Shown: positions 18,206-27,818, counted from the stretch's first letter. The stretch is 64,000 nucleotides of DNA from Dysosmobacter welbionis (GCF_005121165.3 NZ_CP034413.3:2046001-2110000), one strand, 5' to 3'. Notes: generated by a model from the sequence alone, not told the origin. Translations and numbers: made by a program.

Positions 18206-18620
18206 GGGTTATGATTCTTCCTTTTCTACGTGAAATAGGGCGGCAGTCTGCTGCCCGGGAAATTCAGCTATGGGATAACCGGGCAGATACACCCGATACT
18301 GGGGGCGGGTGCCGCCGGATGCCGGATAGCGGTGAAGGGATCGCTGTTCCCAAAGAAGGGCTTGCACAACGGGGCGTGTGCGGCCACGTCCCCAAAGGAC
18401 CGCTTTTGGATGCGCTCCGGTGCAGTGGTTCTCCTCGCCGGCAGGAAGCGGCATATCGGTATCTGCGCCAATCATGTCTGAGGTTCGGGTGCGCTGTTCT
18501 TTTTGCGGGGCGTACAGCTGCTGCCCCATGCCGGGAATGCTGGCGGCACAGGTGTGGCTACCGAATTACCTCTTCCTCTGGTCCGCTGCTGGGTATCCTG
18601 TCGGGGCAGCCCGTCCGTCT
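18206..18620 (-). other. Intergenic stretch upstream of tex with a possible 106-residue ORF
   Basis: No known gene is visible. A minus-strand frame (18209-18529) encodes 106 residues ending RVYLPGYPIAEFPGQQTA and VEKEES. It stops four bases before the tex ATG, close enough for translational coupling. It lacks a clear ribosome site, its ATG follows an in-frame TAA by only about 36 bases, and its composition (rich in Arg, Pro and Gly) is what a random GC-rich frame would give. I leave it as possible. Confidence 0.25.
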
Positions 18621-18833
18621 TTATAACCCTGGGGCCGTGCGGCCAACCAGATCATCTAAAGTGACGCCAAAATAGTCTGCCAGGGCAATCAGCCCTTGAA
18701 AATCAGGATAGCGCTTCCCCTCTTCATAATAGCGATAGGCCCGCACAGTAATTCCCAAATGGGCTGCCAGATCCTCTTTTGTGGCATTTTTTTCTTTTCG
18801 CAATTCCTGCAAACGCTCTGAAAATCTTTCCAT
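18621..18833 (-). CDS. XRE-family helix-turn-helix regulator (Cro/CI type)
   Basis: 70 residues almost wholly made of one HTH_3 domain: LQELRKEKNATKEDLAAHLG (about 8-27) followed by the recognition helix ITVRAYRYYEEGKRYPD and the DYFGVTLDDLVGR end. AAGGAG lies 6 bases before the ATG. It is divergent from the small gene at 18903, and the shared promoter region carries two palindromes overlapping both promoters, which is the usual layout for an autoregulated XRE pair. Confidence 0.9.
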   Translation of the reverse strand: MERFSERLQELRKEKNATKEDLAAHLGITVRAYRYYEEGKRYPDFQGLIALADYFGVTLDDLVGRTAPGL

Positions 18834-18842
18834 ATATTCTCC

Positions 18843-18887
18843 TTGACGGAACTTAAAGTTCCTAGTATAATGGGAACATAAAGTTCT
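18843..18887. promoter_or_regulatory. Divergent promoter with two palindromic operators
   Basis: Plus strand: TTGACG (18843-18848), 17 bases, TATAAT (18866-18871). A perfect 15-bp palindrome, GGAACTTAAAGTTCC, fills the spacer (18848-18862). A second near-copy, GGAACATAAAGTTCT, lies at 18873-18887, 25 bases on, centre to centre. The minus strand has TATACT overlapping the same place. Likely bound by the XRE protein. Confidence 0.8.
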
Positions 18888-18902
18888 TCGAGGTGCATGA
18901 TT

Positions 18903-19148
18903 ATGAACGACATCTTGTCTGCCATCTACCGGAATCTTCTGGAGAGCCGATTTTCAGCATCTCTCTCCTGCCCGGATTACCGGCGAGCTATTATACGGGT
19001 GGAACAGTGCATGGATGAGCTGCGCCAGGCACTACCTGCCGAAGAGCAGGAGCTGCCGGAGCAGTTCTGGGACGCCTGCTCCGACCTCCAGCTCCATGAG
19101 ATGGAGGTCATGTTTCAGGTAACATGGACCGCGGCCCGGGAAATCTGA
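18903..19148 (+). CDS. Small hypothetical protein, resembling DUF6809 proteins
   Basis: 81 residues from ATG 18903 (a second ATG two codons earlier, at 18897, is too close to GAGGTG). The sequence MNDILSAIYRNLLESRF with an acidic, helical C-terminal half and a final FQVTWTAAREI resembles the short helical DUF6809 family found in Oscillospiraceae; this is a recollection of pattern, not a search. No signal peptide or membrane helix. It is controlled by the promoter holding the XRE operators. Confidence 0.6.
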   Translation: MNDILSAIYRNLLESRFSASLSCPDYRRAIIRVEQCMDELRQALPAEEQELPEQFWDACSDLQLHEMEVMFQVTWTAAREI

Positions 19149-19156
19149 TTCCTGTT

Positions 19157-20639
19157 TTACTTATGATAGAGCTTCTTCGTCTCGTACCGGGCCTCGCAGC
19201 TGACGTTGATGCCCAGGCGGCGCAGAAGGTTTTCGTCCACCTCGCTGAGGATCACCGTGAAGTGGGCGTCGCAGCCCCGGAGCTTGGGCAGCTGCTGCTG
19301 GGCCAGCTCCGCCAGGGGGTTGGTCAGGGCGGAGATGGTGAGCGCCATCAGCACTTCATCCGTGTGGAGCCGGGGGTTCTTGTGGCCCAGGTACTGGGTC
19401 TTCAGCCGGCACACCGGCTCCAGCACCTGGGCGGAGATCAGCTCGAACTGGTCACCGATGCCGCCCACGGCCTTCAGCGCGTTCAGCAGCAGGGCGGAGG
19501 CCGCCCCCAGGGTGTCGGAGGTCTTGCCGGTGACCACCCGGCCGTCTGGCAGCACCATGGCGCCGGCAGGGCCGCCGGTGGTCTCCGCCTTCAGCAGGGC
19601 AGCGGACACCGCCGGGCAGATGTCCGGTGTGACGCTCGCCTGTTGCATCACCAGCTCCAGCTTCCGCACCGGCTCGTCCCCGGCTTTGCCCCGCAGCCGC
19701 TCCACGCAGGCGGTGTAGTAGCGCCGCAGGATCTCCATGCGGCTGGCGGCGCAGCACACCGCGTCGTCACAGATGCAGTTGCCAACCATGTTCACTCCCA
19801 TGTCCGTGGGGACTGGTAGGGGGACGTGCCCTGGATCTTCTCAAAGATGGCGTTCAGCACCGGGAAGATCTCCACATCCCGGTTGTAGTTGACGGCAGTC
19901 TTGCCATAGGCCTCCAGATGGAAGGGGTCAATCATGTTCACGTCGTTCAGATCCGCCGTGGCCGCCTCGTAGGCCAGATTCACCGGATGCTTGAGGGGCA
20001 GGTTCCAGATGGGGAAGGTCTCGAACTTGGCGTAGCCCGCAGCGATGCCCCGCTTGTAGTCGTGGTAGAGCTGGGAGAGGCAGGTGGCCATCTTGCCGCT
20101 GCCGGGGCCCGGCGCCGTCACCACCACCAGCGGGTGCGTGGTCTCCACATACTCATTCTTTCCAAGGCCCTCGTCGCTGACAATGTGCTGCACGTCGGAG
20201 GGGTAGCCCGCGATGGGATAGTGGCGGTAGCACCGGATGCCCAGGGTGGTCAACCGCTTCAAAAAGGCGTCCGCCGCCCCCTGGCCGCTGTACCGGCTCA
20301 TCACCACGCCGCCCACATAGAAGCCCATGCCCCGGAAGATGTCGATCAGCCGCAGCACGTCGTCGTCATAGGTGATGCCCAGGTCCCCCGGACCTTGTTT
20401 TTCTCGATGTCTGCGGCGTTAATGGCAATGAGGATCTCCACGTCGTCCTGCAGCTGCTGGAGCATCCGGATCTTGCTGTCCGGCTCGAATCCCGGCAGCA
20501 CCCGGGAGGCGTGGTAGTCGTCGAACAGCTTGCCGCCGAACTCCAGATACAGCTTGCCGCCGAACTGGGCGATGCGCTTTTTGATCTGCTCGGACTGGGT
20601 GGTGAGGTACTTCTGATTGTCAAAACCGATGGCCGGCAT
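19157..20639 (-). CDS. DUF1846 (UPF0371) family protein (two frameshifts)
   Basis: Joined, the frames give about 494 residues, the family length. Recognisable parts are [20 protein letters not shown] at the N-terminus, the [24 protein letters not shown] segment (only partly quoted), a P-loop-like [19 protein letters not shown] in the middle, and [11 protein letters not shown] followed by [15 protein letters not shown] near the end. The function of DUF1846 proteins is not established; an ATP-binding role is suggested by the GPGSGK motif. Frames break at 20385-20389 (C5) and 19808-19811 (G4). Start 20639 has AGGGGAAG upstream. Confidence 0.87.
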
Positions 20640-20747
20640 ACGATCTTCCCCTTTTCTCTCTGGTTGTTCAAAATCCGGTGATAGTATACCACACCCTGTC
20701 CCGTTTTGGAAGTGGAGAACCAAGGCTTTTCCGCCGCGCCCTGCATC

Positions 20748-20776
20748 TTGCAGGCGTCCAGCTCCCATGGTACAAT
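20748..20776 (+). promoter_or_regulatory. Promoter of the methyltransferase gene
   Basis: TTGCAG (20748-20753), 17 bases, TACAAT (20771-20776), 30 bases before the ATG. Confidence 0.6.
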
Positions 20777-20806
20777 CAGCGGAGAATTTGCAGGGAGGGG
20801 ATCCAG

Positions 20807-21574
20807 ATGCGCAACACCTTTGACCGCTTCAATGGCCGGCACCAGGACTATCAGGCCGCCAGACCTTCTTATGCCCAGGAATTCCTGGACTGGCTGGGAG
20901 AGCTGTACGCGCCGCCGGAGCGCTATACAGCGGCGGACATCGGATCCGGCACCGGCAAGCTCTCCGCCCAGCTGCTGGCAGCGGGCTTCCGCGTCTGCGG
21001 CGTGGAGCCGAATCCGGATATGCGGGGGGCGGCGGAGGCGCTTCTGGGCGGCGATCCCCGGTTCTCCTCCTCAAATGGAACGGACCATGATACCGGGCTG
21101 CCGGACCGGTCCGTGGACATGGTCGCAGCGGCCCAGGCCTTCCACTGGTTCGACGGTCCTGCCTTTGCGCGGGAGTGCCGCCGGATCCTGCGTCCCGGCG
21201 GGCGGGCCGTTCTCGTCTGGAACGTCCGTGGGTCTGCACCGGTGAACCAGGCCTTGGCCCAGGTCTTTCGGGAGCACTGCCCGAGCTTTCACGGATTCAC
21301 CGGCGGGATGGGGGAGGACGACCCCCGCATCCGGGATTTTTTCGGCGGGGCGTATGAAAAGCGGCGGTTCCCCAATCCCCTGACGCTGGACCGGGACCGA
21401 TTCCTCCGGCGGTGCTTTTCCAGCTCCTATGCCCTGCGGGAGGGAGACGCGGATTACGAAGCCTTTCGGGCGGCGCTGGAGGCGCTGTTCGACACTTTCG
21501 CCTCCGGCGGGCAACTGATTCAGCCCAACGAGACTGTGGCCTATGTGGGGATCCCCGCCGCTCCCCAGGGATGA
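20807..21574 (+). CDS. Class I SAM-dependent methyltransferase
   Basis: 255 residues with a Rossmann methyltransferase core: motif [13 protein letters not shown] (near residue 45), the acidic [10 protein letters not shown] after strand 2, and the [13 protein letters not shown] post-I segment typical of the Methyltransf_11 group. The substrate is not inferable; relatives methylate small molecules such as trans-aconitate-like acids or biosynthetic intermediates. GGGAGGGG precedes the ATG. It is an isolated gene between the DUF1846 gene and purA. Confidence 0.88.
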   Translation: MRNTFDRFNGRHQDYQAARPSYAQEFLDWLGELYAPPERYTAADIGSGTGKLSAQLLAAGFRVCGVEPNPDMRGAAEALLGGDPRFSSSNGTDHDTGLPDRSVDMVAAAQAFHWFDGPAFARECRRILRPGGRAVLVWNVRGSAPVNQALAQVFREHCPSFHGFTGGMGEDDPRIRDFFGGAYEKRRFPNPLTLDRDRFLRRCFSSSYALREGDADYEAFRAALEALFDTFASGGQLIQPNETVAYVGIPAAPQG

Positions 21575-21587
21575 GGCATTTCCAGAA

Positions 21588-21705
21588 TTGAAAGGTCGAC
21601 CTTATCAGAAAAAATAATGCTTATTATTACAAGTTCAGGCTTTACTTATGGAAAATCAGCCGATATAATAACTAAGGTTGGGCATCTTTGGAGAAAAGGT
21701 CGACC
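21588..21705 (+). promoter_or_regulatory. purA promoter with two AAAGGTCGACC elements
   Basis: TTTACT (21641-21646), 17 bases, TATAAT (21664-21669). AAAGGTCGACC occurs upstream at 21591-21601 and again downstream of the start point at 21695-21705. The two copies flank the promoter about 104 bases apart, a layout that would permit DNA looping by a repressor. The regulator is not known; the pattern differs from Bacillus PurR boxes. Confidence 0.6.
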
Positions 21706-21747
21706 TGACCGGAGTGTCTGTAAATCAAAACCGGGAGGTTTTTGGAT

Positions 21748-23022
21748 ATGTCAAATTGTGCCATCGTGGGAATCAACTGGGGAGACGAGGGCAAGGGCCG
21801 CATGGTAGACCTGGTGACCGCGGACTACGACGTGGTGGTCCGCTATCAGGGCGGCGGCAACGCCGGCCATACCGTGGTGAACGAGTTCGGCAAGTTTGCC
21901 CTGCACCTGCTGCCCTCCGGCATCTTCCGCAAGGGTGTGGTGAACATCCTGGGCAACGGCGTGGCTCTGGATTGCGAGAGCCTGTGGACCGAGATGTCCG
22001 ACGTCATGGACCAGGGCGTGGCCATCACGCCGGAGAACCTGAAAATCAGCGACCGGGCGTCCCTGCTGCTGCCCTGGCACCGGGACCTGGACTCCCTGGA
22101 GGAGGCCCGCCTGGCGGACAAGAAGTACGGCTCCACCAAGCAGGGCATCGCCCCGTTCTATTCGGACAAGTACCAGAAGAAGACCATCATGGCCGGCGAG
22201 CTGCTGTACCCGGAAAAGCTCTGGGACCATCTGGCGGGCATTCTGGAGTGGAAGAACCTGACGCTGGAGCGGGTCTACGGCGCCAAGCCCTACACCATGG
22301 ATGACCTGAAGGCATGGGTGACGGAGTTTGGCGAGAAGATCAAGCCCTTCATCTGCGACACCGGCGCCTTCCTGCGCCAGGCCCAGGCCGAGGGCAAGCA
22401 CATCCTGTTTGAGGCCCAGCTGGGCTCCCTGCGGGATCTGGACTACGGCATTTACCCCTACACCACCTCCTCCAACCCCATTGCGGCGTATGCCCCTGTG
22501 GGCTCCGGCCTGCCCACCGCCAAGCTGGACAAGATCATCGGTGTGGTGAAGGCATACTCCTCCTGCGTGGGAGAGGGCCCCTTCACCTGCGAGTGGTTCG
22601 GTGAAGAGGCGGAGAAGCTGCGGGAGGCCGGCGGTGAGTACGGCGCCAAGACCGGCCGGCCCCGCCGGGTGGGTCCCATCGACATCGTGGCCACCCGCTA
22701 TGGCATCCAGTGCCAGGGAGCCACGGACATCGCCCTGACCAAGCTGGATGTGCTCAGCTACATGGATGAGATCCCCATCTGCGCCCGATATGAGCTGAAC
22801 GGGCAGGAGACCGACGCGTTCCCCTTCCCCGCCGTGCTGCCGGACGCCAAGCCCGTCATGACTGCCATGCCCGGCTGGAAGTGCGACATCTCCGGCGTCC
22901 GGAAGTGGGAGAACCTGCCGGAGGCGGCCCGGAACTATGTGGAATACGTGGAGCGGGAGATCGGCTGCCATATCACCTATGTGTCTGTGGGACCGGAAAG
23001 AGATTCCATCATCATTCGGTGA
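21748..23022 (+). CDS. purA: Adenylosuccinate synthetase
   Basis: 424 residues from ATG 21748. Diagnostic motifs are GINWGDEGKGRMVD (GTP-binding and catalytic Asp, residues about 8-21), GGGNAGHTVV, FEAQLGSLRDLDYGIYPYTT, GTGRPRRVG-like TGRPRRVGPID near residue 300, and the C-terminal SVGPERDSIIIR. It condenses IMP with aspartate using GTP in AMP synthesis. GGGAGG lies 9 bases before ATG; a TTG two codons upstream is too close to that site. It is followed by a small membrane gene and purB, which acts on its product. Confidence 0.95.
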   Translation: MSNCAIVGINWGDEGKGRMVDLVTADYDVVVRYQGGGNAGHTVVNEFGKFALHLLPSGIFRKGVVNILGNGVALDCESLWTEMSDVMDQGVAITPENLKISDRASLLLPWHRDLDSLEEARLADKKYGSTKQGIAPFYSDKYQKKTIMAGELLYPEKLWDHLAGILEWKNLTLERVYGAKPYTMDDLKAWVTEFGEKIKPFICDTGAFLRQAQAEGKHILFEAQLGSLRDLDYGIYPYTTSSNPIAAYAPVGSGLPTAKLDKIIGVVKAYSSCVGEGPFTCEWFGEEAEKLREAGGEYGAKTGRPRRVGPIDIVATRYGIQCQGATDIALTKLDVLSYMDEIPICARYELNGQETDAFPFPAVLPDAKPVMTAMPGWKCDISGVRKWENLPEAARNYVEYVEREIGCHITYVSVGPERDSIIIR

Positions 23023-23034
23023 GGAGGAAATCCG

Positions 23035-23223
23035 ATGCTGTTTGCCGTATTCGGGTGGATCGCGTTGGCAGGTGCCCTCTGCTGGCCGTTTCTCCTTTAC
23101 CGGATCATTTCAAAAGCATCGAAGGATCGTTCCGCGGGTGTCGAGTGTTTCCTGTTGGCACTGCTCAGCCTGGATTTTTGTCTCTGGCTGTTTACAGTTT
23201 TTACCGCACTCCCTGCTTCATAA
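23035..23223 (+). CDS. Small two-helix membrane protein between purA and purB
   Basis: 62 residues with an excellent ribosome site (GAGGAGG, 7 bases before the ATG). Two hydrophobic segments cover about residues 3-24 and 38-58, joined by a short basic loop (ISKASKDRS). I do not recognise it. It starts 12 bases after purA stops, so it is probably co-transcribed. Confidence 0.7.
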   Translation: MLFAVFGWIALAGALCWPFLLYRIISKASKDRSAGVECFLLALLSLDFCLWLFTVFTALPAS

Positions 23224-23258
23224 ATGCTTCGCCTCCGGCGAAACAGATCGTACCCTCT

Positions 23259-23282
23259 GGAGGCACCCATGCCGGTGCCTCC
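23259..23282 (+). terminator. Hairpin between the small membrane gene and purB
   Basis: GGAGGCACC-CATGCC-GGTGCCTCC, followed by TAAACTTTTG. A weak terminator or a partial barrier; the T tract is poor. Confidence 0.45.
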
Positions 23283-23315
23283 TAAACTTTTGAGCGAAAG
23301 AAAGGTGGACCTCTT

Positions 23316-24733
23316 ATGTCCAAAGAACGTTACGAATCCCCCTGGCGTCCCGGTACGCCTCGGCGTTCATGCTGCACCTGTTCTCCCCCGACATGCGCTT
23401 TGAGACCTGGAGGCGGCTGTGGGTGGCCCTGGCCCGGGCCGAGCGCAATCTGGGCCTGCCCGTCACCGCGGAGCAGGTGGCGGAGCTGGAGGCCCACATC
23501 ACCGACATCGACTATGAGACGGCTTCGGCGCGGGAGAAGGAGGTCCGCCACGACGTGATGGCCCACGTCTACACCTACGGCAAGGCGGCCCCCTCCGCCG
23601 CGGGGATCATCCACCTGGGGGCCACCAGCTGCTATGTCACCGACAACGCGGATCTCATCATCTACCGGGAGGGCCTGCGGTATCTCCGGGGAGAGCTGCT
23701 GGCTGTGGTGGCGAACCTCAGTAAATTTGCAGAGCAATACAAGGCCACCCCCACCCTGGGCTATACCCACTATCAGCCCGCCCAGCTGGTGACGGTGGGC
23801 AAGCGGGCCACCCTCTGGATGCAGGACCTGCTCTCCGACCTGGAGGAGCTGGACTTCGTCCTGGACCACATGAAGTTCCTGGGCTGCCGGGGCACCACCG
23901 GCACAGAGGCCAGCTTTATGGACCTGTTCGATGGAGACGGCGCCAAGATTGACGAGATGAACCGGCAGATCGCCGCAGAATTCGGTTTTGAGCAGTGTTA
24001 TGCCGTCTGTGGCCAGACCTATCCCAGAAAGGCGGACAGCCGCATCCTGAACTGCCTCTCCGCCATTGCCCAGAGCTGCTACCGCATGGCCAACGACATC
24101 CGCCTTCTCCAGCACGACCGGCAGGTGGAGGAGCCCTTTGAGAAGAACCAGATCGGCTCCTCTGCCATGGCCTACAAGCGCAATCCCATGCGGTCCGAGC
24201 GGATCTGCTCTCTCAGCCGCTACCTGATGGCGGACGCCATGAACGCCCCCATGACCGCCTCCGTCCAGTGGTTGGAGCGGACCCTGGACGACTCCGCCAA
24301 CCGCCGCATCTCCATGCCAGAGGGCTTCCTCTGCGCCGACGCCATCCTGCGTCTCAGTCAGAACGTCACCGACGGGCTCCACGTCAACGAGAAGATCGTG
24401 GACCGGACCTGCCGGGAGTACCTGCCCTTCATTGCTACGGAGAACCTGATGATGGAGGGCGTCAAGCGGGGCGGCGACCGGCAGGCGCTCCACGAGATCA
24501 TCCGCACCTGCTCCATGGCCGCCACCGCCCGGATGAAGGAGGGGGAGCCCTGCGACCTGCTCTCCCGCCTGGCGGCGGAGCCTGCCTTCGGCATGACCGA
24601 GGCGGAGATGGAGGCCGTGCTGGACCCGAAGCTGTACATCGGCCGCTGTCCGGAGCAGGTGGACGCCTTCCTGGCCCAGGTGAGGCCCCTGCTCTCCGGC
24701 GCCAGCCGGGAAGTCCCGGAGATCAGTCTCTGA
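23316..24733 (+). CDS. purB: Adenylosuccinate lyase (one frameshift near the start)
   Basis: The frames join to about 472 residues. Motifs are HDVMAHVYTYG (near residue 76), GATSCYVTDNAD, TLGYTHYQPAQLVT, the signature SSAMAYKRNPMRSE (near 290) and CADAILRLSQNVTDGL. The enzyme makes AMP from adenylosuccinate and AICAR from SAICAR. The frame breaks eleven codons in, at the C5 run 23338-23342; with six C the start reads MSKERYESPLASRYASAFML, as in the family. GAAAGGTGG precedes the ATG. purA lies just upstream, and both act in the same branch. Confidence 0.93.
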
Positions 24734-24883
24734 CCGTTTCATACCGTCCGGGCGCCCTGCCCGCCGTGCCTGCGGCGGGAGGGGCGCCGGAACGCTTTTC
24801 AGGCGGAACCCCTTCGGCTGTCCCGGAGCGGAGGAGCCGGGAAGGCTGCCGGAAATGGAATGCCGATTTTGTGGGTTTTGACG

Positions 24884-24913
24884 TTGACAGTGCGCTGCTG
24901 GCGGTGATACACT
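24884..24913 (+). promoter_or_regulatory. Promoter of the orphan T-box leader
   Basis: TTGACA (24884-24889), 18 bases, TACACT (24908-24913). Transcription would begin near 24920. Confidence 0.55.
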
Positions 24914-24919
24914 GCTACC

Positions 24920-25225
24920 ATCGCTTTCGAGATCGAGGCCAAATCCAACCATCAGAAGGCATTGATGGAGAAAAGGATCGTGGAAATTCCGGTTCAGTGA
25001 GCGGGGGCAGTGGGAAGCCCGTACAAAGAGTCCGCGGGAAGAAGACTCTGCAGCTGCATTCCGAACGCGGATCTCCGCTAGTAAGTGCGACGAGTTGTGA
25101 TCGTTATCTCACACGGGCTTGTTGGAGCTTTGAAAGGGATCCCATCATGGGAGCAAATTAGGTGGTACCGCGGATCGCAGCTATTCATCCTAAGATTTTA
25201 GGAGAAAGCTGCGTTCTTTGTTATA
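24920..25225 (+). promoter_or_regulatory. T-box riboswitch (no intact downstream gene)
   Basis: The conserved T-box core ATTAGGTGGTACCGCGG lies at about 25158-25172. The Stem I distal motif, AGTGAGCGGGGG followed by CAGTGGGAAGCCCG, lies about 150 bases upstream. The terminator follows: CGCAGCT (25176-25182), an inner TCCTAA/TTAGGA stem, AGCTGCG (25207-25213) and TTCTTTG. T-boxes read uncharged tRNA to control amino-acid genes. I could not place the specifier codon with confidence. No aminoacyl-tRNA synthetase or transporter gene follows. Confidence 0.85.
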
Positions 25226-25279
25226 CGCTCCATAGCAAAGAGTGCTCTGCGCCAGTACCCTGCCCTTTGGGCAGTCGGC

Positions 25280-25579
25280 GGCTGATGCGCAAATTCATCC
25301 GGGAGGCGCTTCTGCCCATGTGCGGGGCCATGGTTTTTTCAAAAGATCTGTACCAAGGAAGAGCTGCTGCCCCTCTTCGGCCGGACGTATTTTGACTTTG
25401 AGACGCTGCGGAGGAAGGGCGGCCGTCGTCCGCCCTTTACCAAGGTGAGCCTGCTGGACCGGGAGATCTTCGGGCAACACCATTCCGGCCGGAACTGGAT
25501 GCTTCGGGACTTCCGGATGCCCAACCGGTCCTGGGGGATGCGACGCGGACGGCCTCTGTGCCCGGGGCCCCTCCGATGA
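25280..25579 (+). pseudogene. Possible decayed or frameshifted gene under T-box control
   Basis: After the T-box terminator the frame beginning MRKFIREALLPMCGAMVF (ATG 25284) breaks at the T6 run near 25334. If one T is dropped it continues as QKICTKEELLPLFGRTYFDF, then KVSLLDREIFGQHHSGRNWM, to a stop near 25578, about 97 residues. The joined sequence looks protein-like but I cannot name a family. It is too short for a synthetase. It may be the remnant of a deleted amino-acid gene, or not a gene at all. Confidence 0.35.
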
Positions 25580-25680
25580 CGGCGAGAGCGGCAAATGAGG
25601 CGGAAAATCCGCATTTCCTGTTGAGTTTTCCATATCTGATGTGATACGATACATTTTATAAATACAGGAGGATGAAACGC

Positions 25681-27767
25681 ATGAGTACCACCACGAAACT
25701 CTCCGATCTGTTCGGCAGCATGGTCTTCAATGAGGACACCATGAAGGAGCGCCTGTCCTCTGCGTCCTATGAGGCGTGGAAGAAGTGCGTTACAGACGGA
25801 ACGTCTTTGGATATCTCCACCGCCAATGAGATCGCCCAGGCCATGAAGCAGTGGGCCGTGGAAAAGGGCGCCACCCACTACACCCACTGGTTCCAGCCCA
25901 TGACCGGCGTCACGGCGGAGAAGCACGACAGCTTCATTGCCCCTGCCGGCGGCGGCAAGATCCTCATGGAATTCTCCGGAAAAGAGCTGGTCCGGGGTGA
26001 GCCGGATGCCTCCTCCTTCCCCTCCGGCGGTCTGCGGGCCACCTTTGAGGCCCGGGGCTACACCGCCTGGGATCCCACCTCGTTTGCCTTCATCAAGGAG
26101 GGTAGCCTCTGCATCCCCACCATCTTCTGCTCCTACTCCGGCGAGGCCCTGGACAAGAAGACGCCTCTTCTGCGGTCCATGGACGAGATCAGCCGCCAGG
26201 CGGTGCGAATCCTGCGCCTGTTCGGGGACACGACGACCAAACGGGTGGTGGTTCAGGTGGGGCCGGAGCAGGAGTACTTCCTGGTGGACAAGGCCCAGTA
26301 CGCCCAGCGGGAGGACCTGCGGATGTGCGGCCGGACCCTGTTCGGCGCAAAGCCCCCAAGGGACAGGAGCTGGACGACCACTACTATGGCGCCATCCGGC
26401 CCCGGGTCGCCGCCTATATGAAGGATCTGGATGAGGAGCTGTGGAAGCTGGGCGTGCTCAGCAAAACCAAGCACAACGAGGTGGCCCCCTCCCAGCATGA
26501 GATGGCCCCGATCTACACCAACGCCAACGCCGCCTGCGACCAGAACCAGCTGGTGATGGAGATGATGAAGAAGGTGGCCGACCGCCACGGACTGGTGTGC
26601 CTGCTCCATGAGAAGCCCTTCGCGGGCGTCAACGGCTCCGGCAAGCACGACAACTGGTCCCTCTCCACCGACACGGGCAAAAATCTGTTCAAGCCCGGCT
26701 CCACCCCCCGGCAGAACGCCCAGTTCCTGCTGTTTTTGGCGGCCTTCATCAAGGGTGTGGACGACTATCAGGAGTTCCTGCGGGCCACGGTGGCCTTCCC
26801 CGGCAACGACCACCGGCTGGGCGCCCAGGAGGCACCGCCCGCCGTGCTCTCCATCTTCCTGGGAGACGAGCTCTCCGCTGTGGTGGACTCCATCATCAAC
26901 GACACGGACTTCCAGAGCACCGGCAAGCGGACGCTGGAGATCGGCGTGGACGCCCTGCCTGCCATCCGCCAGGACAACACGGATCGGAACCGCACCTCCC
27001 CCATGGCCTTTACCGGCAACAAGTTCGAGTTCCGGATGCTGGGCGCATCCCAGTCCATCTCCGGCCCCAATATCGCCCTGAACACCATCATGGCCGAGGA
27101 GCTGAAACAGTTCGCGGACGAGCTGGAGGCATCCCGGGACTTCCAGGCGGACCTGCCCAAGCTGATCCGCCGGGTATTCACCGAGCATCAGCGGATCATC
27201 TTCAACGGCAACGGCTATGACGAGGCCTGGCTGGAGGAGGCCAAAAAGCGCGGCCTTTCCAACCTGACCTCCACCGCTGACGCTCTGCCCATGTACACCG
27301 CTCCCAAAAACGTGGATCTGTTTGTCAAGCACGGCATCTACACCAAGGAGGAAATCGAGGCCCGGGCGGAGATCCACATTGAGAACTACACCACGGTCCT
27401 GACCATTGAGGCCAAGACTATGGCGGACATGATCCGCCACCAGATCCTGCCTGCGGTGTCCGACTACGCCGACCAGCTGTGCCAGCGGGCCTATCACAAG
27501 GACGCCATGGGTGTGCCCCACCAGTATGAGACTTCCACAGCCATGCAGATCGGCACCCTGACGGACGCCCTGCAGGCGGACTGCGCCAAGCTGGAGGCGG
27601 ATCTGGCCGCTATCCCCGTGGGCTCTATCAAGGCCATGAACTACTGCCATGAGGTGCTGATCCCCGACATGGCAGAGGCCCGGAAGGCCGCCGACCAGTT
27701 GGAGACGCTGACTGCCTCCAAGTCCTGGCCTTTCCCGGTATACAGCGACCTGCTGTTCTACGTATAA
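25681..27767 (+). CDS. glnA: Glutamine synthetase type III (one frameshift)
   Basis: The frames join to about 695 residues, the large size typical of GSIII (glnN) and unlike the 440-470 of GSI. Landmarks are [10 protein letters not shown] near the start, [12 protein letters not shown] (metal-binding Glu), [38 protein letters not shown] and the C-terminal GVPHQYETS. It condenses glutamate and ammonia with ATP. The frame breaks at the C5 run 26353-26357; six C gives [18 protein letters not shown] 25681 is 10 bases after AGGAGG; the ATG at 25672 is too close. Confidence 0.93.
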
Positions 27768-27775
27768 AGTGCGCA

Positions 27776-27806
27776 AGAGGGCCCCGGCCATCGGCCGGGG
27801 CCCTCT
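27776..27806. terminator. Terminator between the glutamine synthetase gene and lrgB
   Basis: AGAGGGCCCCGGCC-ATC-GGCCGGGGCCCTCT, a 14-bp perfect stem. The flanking T tracts are short (CTCTTGG, CTCTTGC), but its position between convergent genes supports a bidirectional terminator. Confidence 0.75.
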
Positions 27807-27818
27807 TGGATTCATCTG

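Noticed and set aside
18209-18529. 106-residue ORF upstream of tex as a firm gene
   Set aside because: No ribosome site, odd composition and no recognised family; kept only as a possibility in the interval note.
26253-27815. 520-residue minus-strand frame opposite the glutamine synthetase gene
   Set aside because: A shadow of the glutamine synthetase codons; no start with a ribosome site and no domain.
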